From NCBI GenBank assembly GCA_034005145.1, contig JAVEVH010000002.1, positions 1 through 54,050 on the forward strand: 54,050 bases of DNA, read 5' to 3'. Positions 42,142 to 50,014 of the stretch are shown here, in pieces. Position 1 is the stretch's first letter. Every line of letters starts with the position of its first letter. The notes under the pieces were generated by a model. The model worked only from the letters and a program-made list of their open reading frames with translations. It was not told the origin of the DNA and searched no databases. The stretch comes from JAVEVH01 sp034005145 (GTDB lineage Bacteria > Patescibacteriota > Dojkabacteria > SC72). Made by a program: the position numbers and the translations under genes.

Positions 42142-43314
42142 CTAGATACTTTTTAAAATATCAGTTAACATCCTGTGTGCAGCATTAATTGGGAAGAGTT
42201 TCTCTAATTTCTCACTATCTATTTTTCTAATCTTTTTCTTCTCTTCTAATCTCTCTATCTCTTTTCTTAGATTACAATTCTCTAAATATTTCTCTTCTAA
42301 TATATTTGTACTACCAATATCTTCTAATACCTTCGCGTTAAGATATTGCTCATTATGTGTAACCCATGGTATTGGAATTAAGAGTGCATATTTTTTTAAT
42401 ACCCCTATTTCATATACAGTATTAGCTCCAGATCTTCCTACAAACAAATCCATACTATTTAATACATACCCTATACTTTTCTCATCAATATATTTTTTTA
42501 TTACAAACCTACTTTGTAAATCTTCAGAGAGAGAAATCTTTTTATCTATAGCTTTATCAAAATCTTTATGTATTTCGTTATCACCTGTTTGAAGTAATAC
42601 TCTGTAAGAGGAAAGTAAATCCTCTATACACCCAATTACTTTTTCATTTAGTACATGAGAGCCTAAACTTCCTCCTGAAATATATATGAAAGGGAGGGAG
42701 GAATTGTTTTCTACTAGCTTTACGATATCAATATCTGTATTTTCATTTTTTTGTTTAAGAAATATTTCCTTTCTTACTATATTACCTACGTGTACTACTT
42801 TCTTCTCTTTAAAATATCTGCTTGATTCCCTAAAGGCTAAATATATTTTTTTAGCAAATCTTCCTATTACTCTATTTGAAAGCCCTACAGATGCTGTTTG
42901 TTCATGAAGATATATTGGTTTATTAAAAAGTATACCCGCAATACATACAGGTACAGATACAAAACCTCCTGTAGAGATTAATATATTTGGTTTCTGTTTA
43001 CTTAGAATTGAGATTGAATCAAAAAATCCTAAAATAGTTCTAAAGAGTAATGGAATTGTTCTAAGAGAAACTTTTCTTTGAAATTTACCTGCTCTAATGT
43101 AGTACTTATTTACATTAACATCTTTAAAACTTCTCATATCTAAAGAATTTCCTACACTCTCTCCCTCCATTCCTAAATCACCTCCTACATATGTAAGATT
43201 GTTAGAAGGTATATCGAAGTCTTCTATTAGGGTAGATATTAGAGATTTTGCAACAGAGATATGTCCTCCACTACCTCCTCCAGTTATTAATATCTTTATT
43301 TCTGATTTAAGCAT
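42142..43314 (-). CDS. murG: UDP-GlcNAc:lipid I N-acetylglucosaminyltransferase MurG
   Basis: Adds GlcNAc to lipid I at the inner face of the membrane, giving lipid II. GT28 landmarks: ILITGGGSGGHISVA near the start, NILISTGGFVSVPVCIAG, HEQTASVGLSNR, YISGGSLGSHVLNE and MDLFVGRSGANTVYE. The length is about 390, slightly more than E. coli (355), with a charged helical C-terminus. Start 43314 is preferred because it overlaps the ftsW stop as ATGCTTAA and places the Gly-rich loop at the usual distance from the N-terminus; an ATG at 43335 is an alternative. Confidence 0.95.
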   Translation of the reverse strand: MLKSEIKILITGGGSGGHISVAKSLISTLIEDFDIPSNNLTYVGGDLGMEGESVGNSLDMRSFKDVNVNKYYIRAGKFQRKVSLRTIPLLFRTILGFFDSISILSKQKPNILISTGGFVSVPVCIAGILFNKPIYLHEQTASVGLSNRVIGRFAKKIYLAFRESSRYFKEKKVVHVGNIVRKEIFLKQKNENTDIDIVKLVENNSSLPFIYISGGSLGSHVLNEKVIGCIEDLLSSYRVLLQTGDNEIHKDFDKAIDKKISLSEDLQSRFVIKKYIDEKSIGYVLNSMDLFVGRSGANTVYEIGVLKKYALLIPIPWVTHNEQYLNAKVLEDIGSTNILEEKYLENCNLRKEIERLEEKKKIRKIDSEKLEKLFPINAAHRMLTDILKSI

Positions 43315-44491
43315 CTTGTGTATATCGACTAACATTTAAAAGTAATCCTAAAGCCATCATCGTTACTATTGTACTAGATCCTCCGTATGTTAGGAATGGT
43401 AGAGGTATTCCTGTTAGTGGAACTAACCCTACATTAGCAGCCATATTTAGAAATGCTTGGCATGTTAACCATATTGTTATTCCTGTAGCTAGTAGTTTAC
43501 CCTGTTTATCTACACTGTGTAGCGCTATTCTAAATCCCCTTAACAGAAAGAATATCCATGAAAACACTATTAAAGCTCCTCCCCACAAACCTAACTCTTC
43601 GAGTAATACAGCAAAGGTAGAGTCTGTAAATGCGGTATTCTCTACTAGATATCCAAATCTCTGACGAGATTGACCAAATCCTTTACCCCAGAATCCTCCA
43701 CTCCCAATTCCTATTAATATCTGTTGCATTTGATATCCTGTACCTTGAGGGTCAGAGACTTCACCTGTTAGAACTAAATTAAAATATGTTTGTAAGCGAG
43801 AAACTCTATACGGTTCTAAGATTGCAGCAATTATTCCCAAGGGGATGGTTAGGAGAAGTACTCCCAAAGATCCTACTGTATGTGCTCTATCCTTTCCTGA
43901 TACAAAGAACATTAAGAATGCTGTTATACATATTATCATTGTAGTACCCAAATCAGGTTCTAGTAGTATTAGTAATGCTACACTTCCTAGTATTGCAACA
44001 AAACCAGCTAAGCTTTTTAGAAAACCTTTCTTAAAGGCATCTTCAAATTTAGTATAGTTGTGTTCTCTTTTAGAAAGCCATGTAGAGAAGTACATTATTA
44101 CAGCTAACTTAGCAAATTCTGCAGGTTGTATTTGAGGTAAACTACCAATCTGAAACCATCTTTTAGAACCATTAGTTGCCTCTCCAACAATTAATACTAA
44201 TATTAGTAGTATGACCACCCCTAATAGCAAGAGAAATGAGCCCTTTAAAAGCTTTCTGTAATCAACAAAGTAAAATATTAAAGCAGGTACTATTCCTAGT
44301 ACTAACCAAAGTAATTGTAACTGTGCAAAGTAAAACTGATTACCTAATTCTTGACTAGCTTTATATACACTAGCATCATATATCATTACTATGCCAAATA
44401 TGGCCATTGCGATTGTAAAAAAGAGCACAGACTTATCAGGTGCATGTGCTTTTGAGGAAGCTTTCCTTTTTGATTTAGGTTTTCTTGTCAT
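43307..44491 (-). CDS. ftsW: FtsW/RodA-type SEDS glycosyltransferase
   Basis: Ten-helix membrane protein that polymerises lipid II together with a class B PBP. SEDS landmarks: the first helix ending in MIYDAS, WFQIGSLPQIQPAEFAKLA, LLILLEPDLGTTMI (with the catalytic-site Asp), GSGGFWGKGFGQS and FAVLLEELG, LPFLTYGGSS. The basic, Lys-rich N-terminal tail is about 20 residues. Its place beside murG suggests FtsW rather than RodA; the class B PBP partner is about 5.4 kb downstream on the same strand. Confidence 0.93.
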   Translation of the reverse strand: MTRKPKSKRKASSKAHAPDKSVLFFTIAMAIFGIVMIYDASVYKASQELGNQFYFAQLQLLWLVLGIVPALIFYFVDYRKLLKGSFLLLLGVVILLILVLIVGEATNGSKRWFQIGSLPQIQPAEFAKLAVIMYFSTWLSKREHNYTKFEDAFKKGFLKSLAGFVAILGSVALLILLEPDLGTTMIICITAFLMFFVSGKDRAHTVGSLGVLLLTIPLGIIAAILEPYRVSRLQTYFNLVLTGEVSDPQGTGYQMQQILIGIGSGGFWGKGFGQSRQRFGYLVENTAFTDSTFAVLLEELGLWGGALIVFSWIFFLLRGFRIALHSVDKQGKLLATGITIWLTCQAFLNMAANVGLVPLTGIPLPFLTYGGSSTIVTMMALGLLLNVSRYTQDA

Positions 44492-44523
44492 TGTATCCCT
44501 ATTAATATACTATATATCTTAAT

Positions 44524-45120
44524 ATGACTCAAAGTAAAAGAAAGATGGTTTTAGTAGTAGGTGGGCCAGGTGGTTCAGGTAGTTCCACTATTTCCCATAT
44601 GCTTGCTCAACATTTTAAATTACCAAGGATATATGCTGGAGATCTGTTTAGAAAAGAGGCCAAGGAGAGAGATATTGAATATTTTGAGGAGTTCTTACAA
44701 CAGATTTCAAAGGGAGGTAATTCCCTAGATTTAGAAATAGATGGGATGTTAGAAGAGTATGCGAGAAGGGGTAATATTGTAATCGATAGTAAGGTATTTG
44801 GTGCATTAGCAAAAGAGAAAAAGATTCCAATTACTGCATCAATATGGATAGATGCGAATATTCATACTAGGGTAATGAGACATTTAGGTAGAAGGGAGAT
44901 TAAAGGTCTAAGAAGGATACCGGAATATTTAAAAATTAAGTACAATTTAAAGAGGAGATGGAAGATAGATAGGGAGAAGTATAAGAGGTTGTACAAGATT
45001 AAGTATGAAAAACCCTCTTTGTATTACGATATTGTTTTGGATACTTCTAGAATAAATGAGGAAGAGACATTTAAATTAATTTTGGAGAAACTAAAAGATG
45101 GAGGATATATCAAAGAGTAA
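44524..45120 (+). CDS. Cytidylate-kinase-like P-loop kinase
   Basis: P-loop nucleotide kinase of 198 residues. Walker A GGPGGSGSST lies at 13-22, followed by RIYAGDLFRKEAKE, the pattern of archaeal-type cytidylate kinases. The lid region is very basic (HLGRREIKGLRRIPEYLK and more Lys/Arg). The C-terminus has YDIVLDTSRIN, the DTS motif usual in CMP kinases. CMP or dCMP phosphorylation is the likely role; another small-molecule kinase is possible. It diverges from ftsW across a 32-nt spacer. A TATATC box ends five bases before the ATG. The next gene overlaps its end by 23 nt. Confidence 0.75.
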   Translation: MTQSKRKMVLVVGGPGGSGSSTISHMLAQHFKLPRIYAGDLFRKEAKERDIEYFEEFLQQISKGGNSLDLEIDGMLEEYARRGNIVIDSKVFGALAKEKKIPITASIWIDANIHTRVMRHLGRREIKGLRRIPEYLKIKYNLKRRWKIDREKYKRLYKIKYEKPSLYYDIVLDTSRINEEETFKLILEKLKDGGYIKE

Positions 45121-45331
45121 TACAAATACACCAATTACAAATGATGAAGATACGAATCTAGTACAAGATAGTGAAGTAATAGATCAAACAACTAATCCAG
45201 AGGATTTAGATAGTATGTGGTTAAGATGGAAGTGTCTTCACTGTGGATTTGTATATGAGGGAGTACAGGAGTTAAAGAAATGTCCAAAGTGTGGTAATGA
45301 GAATCCTGACTTATTTGGTGATGTTGATTAA
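45098..45331 (+). CDS. Rubredoxin-like small zinc-ribbon protein
   Basis: 77 residues. An acidic, disordered N-terminus (1-40, rich in Asn, Thr and Asp) leads to a rubredoxin-type knuckle pair: WKCLHCGFVYEG (C46, C49) and KKCPKCGNENP (C62, C65). This matches the C-terminal domain of rubrerythrin, with the ligands for one Fe or Zn. No diiron domain is attached. The start lies inside the kinase gene (23-nt overlap), so the two are probably co-translated. Electron transfer or a structural zinc role cannot be distinguished. Confidence 0.75.
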   Translation: MEDISKSNTNTPITNDEDTNLVQDSEVIDQTTNPEDLDSMWLRWKCLHCGFVYEGVQELKKCPKCGNENPDLFGDVD

Positions 45332-45333
45332 TA

Positions 45334-45417
45334 TGCCGAGAGGGGGAATCGAACCCCCACTCTATTGCTAGAACGGGATTTTAAGTCCCGCGCGTCTGCC
45401 TATTCCGCCATCTCGGC
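45334..45417 (-). tRNA. tRNA-Leu (anticodon UAA)
   Basis: Acceptor arms GCCGAGA and TCTCGGC pair over 7 bp, with A as discriminator. Anticodon stem CGGGA/TCCCG with loop CTTAAAA gives anticodon TAA, reading UUA. A long variable arm (about 14-15 bases) marks a class II tRNA. T arm GGGGG-TTCGATT-CCCCC. CCA is not encoded. It lies tail to tail with the rubredoxin-like gene, two bases away. Confidence 0.95.
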
Positions 45418-45454
45418 TAAGAGTTATGTATTTTAAACTAGATTTTAGCTTTTA

Positions 45455-47602
45455 TCAATATATTACTATCCCTATATATCCTAAATATGACCAGTAATAT
45501 TTAAAGGAACTTACTGATTGATATCTTCTTCCAAGCCATGGATCATTTGTAATAACTGTAGTTGGAGACTCCGGTGTCCCTATATACCCCACTATTATCT
45601 CAGAGTGCATACCTTTGTATCCTGTATATCCTCCATCTAGTGTAAATGCACCCTTCGGAAGTGTTCTACCATTGTAAACATATACTAATACAGGATTACC
45701 TTTCTTTACTTCCGAAAGAGCTGAGGTAAGATTCCAACTACTTTTTACAGTATTACTAACTCCTTTACTAGAGATATATGAGGATATTGGTCCCCAATGA
45801 ACACCATACTTATCTACCCAATCAGCATTTGGGTCTAATCCAACTCCAACGGAGGATTTAATAGAGGACTCTGAAACAGAAACTCCTTTGTAAGCTAATA
45901 CCATCCTAGCTGCAGCTAAGTTACATGTAAAGGATTCTTGTTGGTAGTAGAGAGGTACATTTAGTAAGAATGTTTGATGCTTTGTAGTAAAAGATGTAGA
46001 TATTGTAGAGGTAGAATCTATACCATATATCGCTTTTATACCCTTCCCTATACTTACTGTATATTTAGTACTGTAAGGTAGTGTATTTGCAAATTTGTAG
46101 TAAAGAGTATTTCCATTCCATGAGAAGGTACCATTTATACTAGGAGAAATTGAAAATCTCTCCTGTACAGTAGTATGATCCACAGGTTGGTTAAATGTAA
46201 GAGATATTGAAGAGGTTGTTAAAGATACATTTGTAGACCAATTTCTTGGAGATGCATACAGTAATGATACATAACCAGGAGTTTTAAATGTTAATGTAAT
46301 ATCTTGCTCAATATATCCTCCTAAGATATTCTCTAAACCTTTTAATATCGTTATCTTATACTCTGTATTTTTGGCAAAACTACTCTCTGGGGTAAATATT
46401 AATTGCTTTTTATCAGAGGAAAGAGATATCTCCCCATCTATAGCTGGGGATATTAATATCCTGTCTTTAAGAGTATCCTCATTAATAGGGACTTCAAAAT
46501 TAATCTTTAAGGGCTCACTATTAGATACATACCCACTCTCCCTGTTAAAACTTGTAATACCAGGAGCAGGAGCAGTTTTAAATGTTAATTCACTCTCTAC
46601 CTCTTCTGATTGAGTAGAAATCTTTTCTAAAGTGAGAGGATTGTAAATGATGATACTCTTAATTACTTCTAGATTATATTGAGTACCCTGTTTTAATTTT
46701 TCAGGTTGTATTGTAACAGTATCATCTAAATCTCTAATGATTTTGTATTCAGCATAGGGTGTAAATACCGCAGACCACTCTATTGATTGTTGATCTTTAC
46801 TATCTAAATCCAATGTAATGGGTTGTATTACACTAACATTCTCAATATCAGTTCCTAATACGACCTCTTCTATCTCAGGAGCTTTAGGTGTAAAGAACTC
46901 CTGACTATTTTCATGCTTATTTGCCCAAGGAAATATTCTTTGAATACCAGTTGTATATATTACAACCTTTTGGCCTGGTAAAAATGACTCTAAAGGCACT
47001 ATCTTTACACTTTCTACAAGAGTCTCTAATCCAAGGAAATATTCATATTCTAATGTAATATTACTCTCGGGTGAGATTGTAATCCTTAAGTCAGATTTTT
47101 TAAGTGGAGATGTAAAGTTTAATGTAATCTCTCCTGCTGTTTCTAATACTTTACTATCTTTAGACATTGATACATGGGGAACTGTAAAGAGAGATACAAT
47201 GCAAAGGGCAAGTGTAAGGGTAAATATTAAGGATATTTCTGTAAGTGTAAAAATCTTTAATACTTTTCTTTTTCTAAATATCGTTAATATCTGTTTTAGA
47301 AAATATATTAAAGAAGAAATACCTAAAGGTATTAAAATATATATTAAATTGTTTCCAAAAAAGGATTTAAGATATGAATCAAAGAAAAAGTATGTACAAG
47401 CAGTAAGAAGTAAGAGTATGCTACCAACAATTAAATATCTAAAGGTAAATTTTATTTTCTTCTTTTTCCTTTTTTTAGTTCGTATCAAAAAAAATAGAAT
47501 GGATATTGATAGCCATATTAAAAAGAAAGAGAGTAAGAAGATTCTTACAGTAAAATTAGGAAGGTTATCACTAACCTCTGTTATCCAATTTTCAAATTCC
47601 AT
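45455..47602 (-). CDS. Membrane protein with Ig-like (Big_5) domains and a C39-like peptidase domain
   Basis: 715 residues. Four N-terminal membrane helices (about 17-38, 50-70, 80-100, 118-140) anchor a long outer part. Three Big_5/SbsA-type modules can be traced (about 255-355, 360-455 and 460-550; phrases such as LTFKTPG, SISLTFNQPVD and YTVSIGKGIKAIYG). A C-terminal papain-like domain (about 555-715) has Cys560 in SFTCNLAAARM, His666 in GMHSEIIVGY and Asp687 in TNDPW, the triad order of Peptidase_C39_2. It should cleave peptides outside the cell. It is not joined to an ABC transporter, unlike bacteriocin-processing C39. Its ATG overlaps the deacetylase-like stop (TAATG). The gene ends in TGA. 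Confidence 0.82.
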   Translation of the reverse strand: MEFENWITEVSDNLPNFTVRIFLLSFFLIWLSISILFFLIRTKKRKKKKIKFTFRYLIVGSILLLLTACTYFFFDSYLKSFFGNNLIYILIPLGISSLIYFLKQILTIFRKRKVLKIFTLTEISLIFTLTLALCIVSLFTVPHVSMSKDSKVLETAGEITLNFTSPLKKSDLRITISPESNITLEYEYFLGLETLVESVKIVPLESFLPGQKVVIYTTGIQRIFPWANKHENSQEFFTPKAPEIEEVVLGTDIENVSVIQPITLDLDSKDQQSIEWSAVFTPYAEYKIIRDLDDTVTIQPEKLKQGTQYNLEVIKSIIIYNPLTLEKISTQSEEVESELTFKTAPAPGITSFNRESGYVSNSEPLKINFEVPINEDTLKDRILISPAIDGEISLSSDKKQLIFTPESSFAKNTEYKITILKGLENILGGYIEQDITLTFKTPGYVSLLYASPRNWSTNVSLTTSSISLTFNQPVDHTTVQERFSISPSINGTFSWNGNTLYYKFANTLPYSTKYTVSIGKGIKAIYGIDSTSTISTSFTTKHQTFLLNVPLYYQQESFTCNLAAARMVLAYKGVSVSESSIKSSVGVGLDPNADWVDKYGVHWGPISSYISSKGVSNTVKSSWNLTSALSEVKKGNPVLVYVYNGRTLPKGAFTLDGGYTGYKGMHSEIIVGYIGTPESPTTVITNDPWLGRRYQSVSSFKYYWSYLGYIGIVIY

Positions 47603-48897
47603 TACTTAAGTTTTACAGTATATTCGTGTACTTTATCAAGTGTTAGAAATATTACAGGGCCACTATCATTATCATATGAATATTGGTATACATATTTAAG
47701 AGCCCCTTCTATATTAGGCCCCTCTTTGTAGAACCAGTGTGGGTGGGAAAGGAATGTAATTACGGTATCCTTTTTAGCAATACCTCCATTGTAATTACTC
47801 TTAAAGTTAGAGATTAATTTCTCCGAGGTATATGCCCATGAGTCTCCACCATTGTTTGGATATTCCCATATATTAATATTAGGTTTATTAGTAAGATTTT
47901 GATCTTTGTCATTCATTTGGTATGGTTGTGTCGTATTTTTTAAGTTCCAATGACCTACTAATTGGTTACTACCGTGTATGTAATATGTTCTACCAGAAGA
48001 TTCAATATTAAAACCTAAATTTTTTAATACTAAAATATTCTCTTCATCTATATACCAACCTCCTGCTCTATACATTGTAGGTTGTTCTAAACCATTCTTT
48101 TCATACTGATTAAGAGACCACTGTATGATTTTTTTGTAATCATCATATCCATAGTTACTATTTGGAGTATCATGACCATTACCAGTAGGACTTCCCCACG
48201 CAGGATCATTGTTTACTGTAACTCCACTAGCCTCTATTAACTTGTTGTACATATGTAAATGTAACCCAATACTCTCTCCTTCTCTATTTTTAACCCAATC
48301 TGTTAAGTATTGAGCTCTTGTTTTAGAAAGATATATGTATATATATGGGTTGAAGAAGTGTGTCATTGGTACAGAGTAAGTAGAAGATATTCTACTCATC
48401 TCCTTTAAATATTCCTCTTTTACATCAAATCCTTCCCAGTCTATTGTCCATGTAACATATACAGGGTGTGATACATTAAAGGAGAATGATTTAGAGAGTG
48501 TAGCTTCACAAGCAGAGGATTTTACAAGCAATTTATACTCTCCATCTTCTAAGTTCTCAATTGGTATATTTATATTCCATTTCTCATTCTCATATACAGC
48601 ATCATATATATCATCATTTAAATCATATGTAACTAATACCTCATCTTTAGGTAAATCTATCTCCATATCTATGGAGTTAATATCAGTATATGGGGATTTT
48701 ACATACCATTTTTTGGGTACGCTTAAATTAGAGAGTTGCTCTTTTGCACTCTCTTCTAACTGTATACAGGGATTAGTAGTACCACCTTTTACTTCGGTAT
48801 CTATCTCTTTCTCCTGCCTATCTAATTGTTTTAGAAATACTGAAGTAGATATTAAGGATATTAATATTACAAGCAGTATTAAGAGTTTTTTACTCAT
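47602..48897 (-). CDS. Exported polysaccharide deacetylase-like (NodB-fold) protein
   Basis: 431 residues with a signal anchor (about 5-23), a lipid-independent N-terminal beta domain (about 45-145), then a NodB-like barrel. Candidate metal site: Asp153 in TIDWE, and His213 and His215 in GLHLHMYN. The RAGGWYID motif (277-284, usual RxPxG position) and FLSHPHWF near the C-terminus complete the fold. These differ from textbook CE4 (TFDDG, HxxxH), so deacetylation of a glycan is likely but unproven. The -10 TATAAT ends five bases before the ATG and overlaps the acyltransferase stop. It is coupled to the C39 gene by TAATG. Confidence 0.75.
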   Translation of the reverse strand: MSKKLLILLVILISLISTSVFLKQLDRQEKEIDTEVKGGTTNPCIQLEESAKEQLSNLSVPKKWYVKSPYTDINSIDMEIDLPKDEVLVTYDLNDDIYDAVYENEKWNINIPIENLEDGEYKLLVKSSACEATLSKSFSFNVSHPVYVTWTIDWEGFDVKEEYLKEMSRISSTYSVPMTHFFNPYIYIYLSKTRAQYLTDWVKNREGESIGLHLHMYNKLIEASGVTVNNDPAWGSPTGNGHDTPNSNYGYDDYKKIIQWSLNQYEKNGLEQPTMYRAGGWYIDEENILVLKNLGFNIESSGRTYYIHGSNQLVGHWNLKNTTQPYQMNDKDQNLTNKPNINIWEYPNNGGDSWAYTSEKLISNFKSNYNGGIAKKDTVITFLSHPHWFYKEGPNIEGALKYVYQYSYDNDSGPVIFLTLDKVHEYTVKLK

Positions 48898-48902
48898 ACT
48901 TA

Positions 48903-48908
48903 ATTATA
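48903..48908 (-). promoter_or_regulatory. -10 box (TATAAT) for the deacetylase-C39 unit
   Basis: Extended -10 TGGTATAAT, ending five bases before the ATG at 48897 and overlapping the acyltransferase stop codon. Confidence 0.65.
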
Positions 48909-49905
48909 CCATTTTACGACGAAATACTATAGGGTGGAGAAGTAAGAGGGAAAATATACCTAGATTAACTAATATGCTTAAAAGGGGATTAATACTTGCT
49001 TTAAAGAAGTATACGGCTAAAAATACAAAGAGTGTAGAAAGGAAGAACTGATCTAATGGATATTTACCAATATTTGTAAAAAGCTTAAATATACCCTTAG
49101 AGAGGAAGTTTATAAATCTTCTGTATATTAGGATTATAACGGGGATATATATGAATGTGTAGAGGAGAAAAAGGGGTGATGGGGGCCACCTATACCAGTG
49201 TGAGAGATTAAAAGAAAGTAATACAGCAAAAAGTGTAATTGATGATATTAATACCATTGTTAATATCTTCCCACTATTATACTTACTTATTAATATCCCT
49301 AATGAATATATTGGTAAGTAGTATGTTAATGGGAATATGTGTACTGATTTATAACCGAATATATTCTCTAAAAGTATTCTAATGGAATCTGTATATGTAT
49401 ATTTTGATATTTCTGTATACACAATACTTCCTAATATATATATTAATATGGTAATTAATATTAACCAGAAAGGTTTAGATATTAAATATTTTATCTGTTT
49501 AGAAAATATTAATGGTACAAAGGAAAATATGATAAAGGCTATTAAAAATTCCGTAAAAGTAGGTATATTTCTAAGTAGTACGATATCTGTAATCTTACTA
49601 AAAGATATGCCACTATCAAGAATGAAAGTAATAAAGATACCAAGTATTACGTATACCATATAGATCTCTAATACTCTATTTAATGTATCTTTGAGTTTAA
49701 ATTTAATATCTTTTTGTATCTTAAGGCCGTTTAGATAGGCTGATGAAAAGAGAAATATTGAAAAACATAGGGTTACTCCTGCTGTAGTAAAGATATCAAG
49801 TATGGGGTTTTTACCAAGGTAAAGAAGGGTGTTAACATGGGTAATGGTCATTAAAAGGATGGCTGTAGCTCTAAGAAAATCAATACTTAAGTCTCTTTCC
49901 TTCAT
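48904..49905 (-). CDS. Acyltransferase 3 family membrane protein
   Basis: 333 residues with about ten membrane helices. The start RDLSIDFLRATAILLMTITH (4-23) is the family pattern, with the conserved His23 expected near the active site and Arg12 nearby. Family members transfer acyl groups (acetyl or succinyl) to exported sugars such as peptidoglycan or polysaccharides; the acceptor is unknown. A TATAAA box ends five bases before the ATG. It lies directly upstream of the deacetylase-like gene, whose action (removing acyl groups) is chemically opposite. Confidence 0.82.
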   Translation of the reverse strand: MKERDLSIDFLRATAILLMTITHVNTLLYLGKNPILDIFTTAGVTLCFSIFLFSSAYLNGLKIQKDIKFKLKDTLNRVLEIYMVYVILGIFITFILDSGISFSKITDIVLLRNIPTFTEFLIAFIIFSFVPLIFSKQIKYLISKPFWLILITILIYILGSIVYTEISKYTYTDSIRILLENIFGYKSVHIFPLTYYLPIYSLGILISKYNSGKILTMVLISSITLFAVLLSFNLSHWYRWPPSPLFLLYTFIYIPVIILIYRRFINFLSKGIFKLFTNIGKYPLDQFFLSTLFVFLAVYFFKASINPLLSILVNLGIFSLLLLHPIVFRRKMV

Positions 49906-49910
49906 ATATA

Positions 49911-49916
49911 TTTATA
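49911..49916 (-). promoter_or_regulatory. -10 box (TATAAA) for the acyltransferase gene
   Basis: TATAAA ends five bases before the ATG at 49905, just downstream of the tRNA-Cys gene. Confidence 0.4.
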
Positions 49917-49935
49917 TCATATATCAATGGAAATT

Positions 49936-50008
49936 AGGTGACGATGGGACTCGAACCCATGATAGTGGTTTTGCAGACCACGGCCTTAACCAGCTTGGCT
50001 ACGTCACC
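49936..50008 (-). tRNA. tRNA-Cys (anticodon GCA)
   Basis: Acceptor GGTGACG/CGTCACC, discriminator U (the Cys identity base), anticodon stem GTGGT/ACCAC with loop CTGCAAA (anticodon GCA), T arm ATGGG-TTCGAGT-CCCAT. 73 nt, no encoded CCA. It starts six bases after the pyk stop on the same strand, so it could be processed from a pyk transcript. Confidence 0.95.
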
Positions 50009-50014
50009 TAGCGA

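Noticed and set aside
48904..49905. Acyltransferase as OpgC/OafA specifically
   Set aside because: Only the general acyltransferase-3 features can be seen; the acceptor cannot be named.
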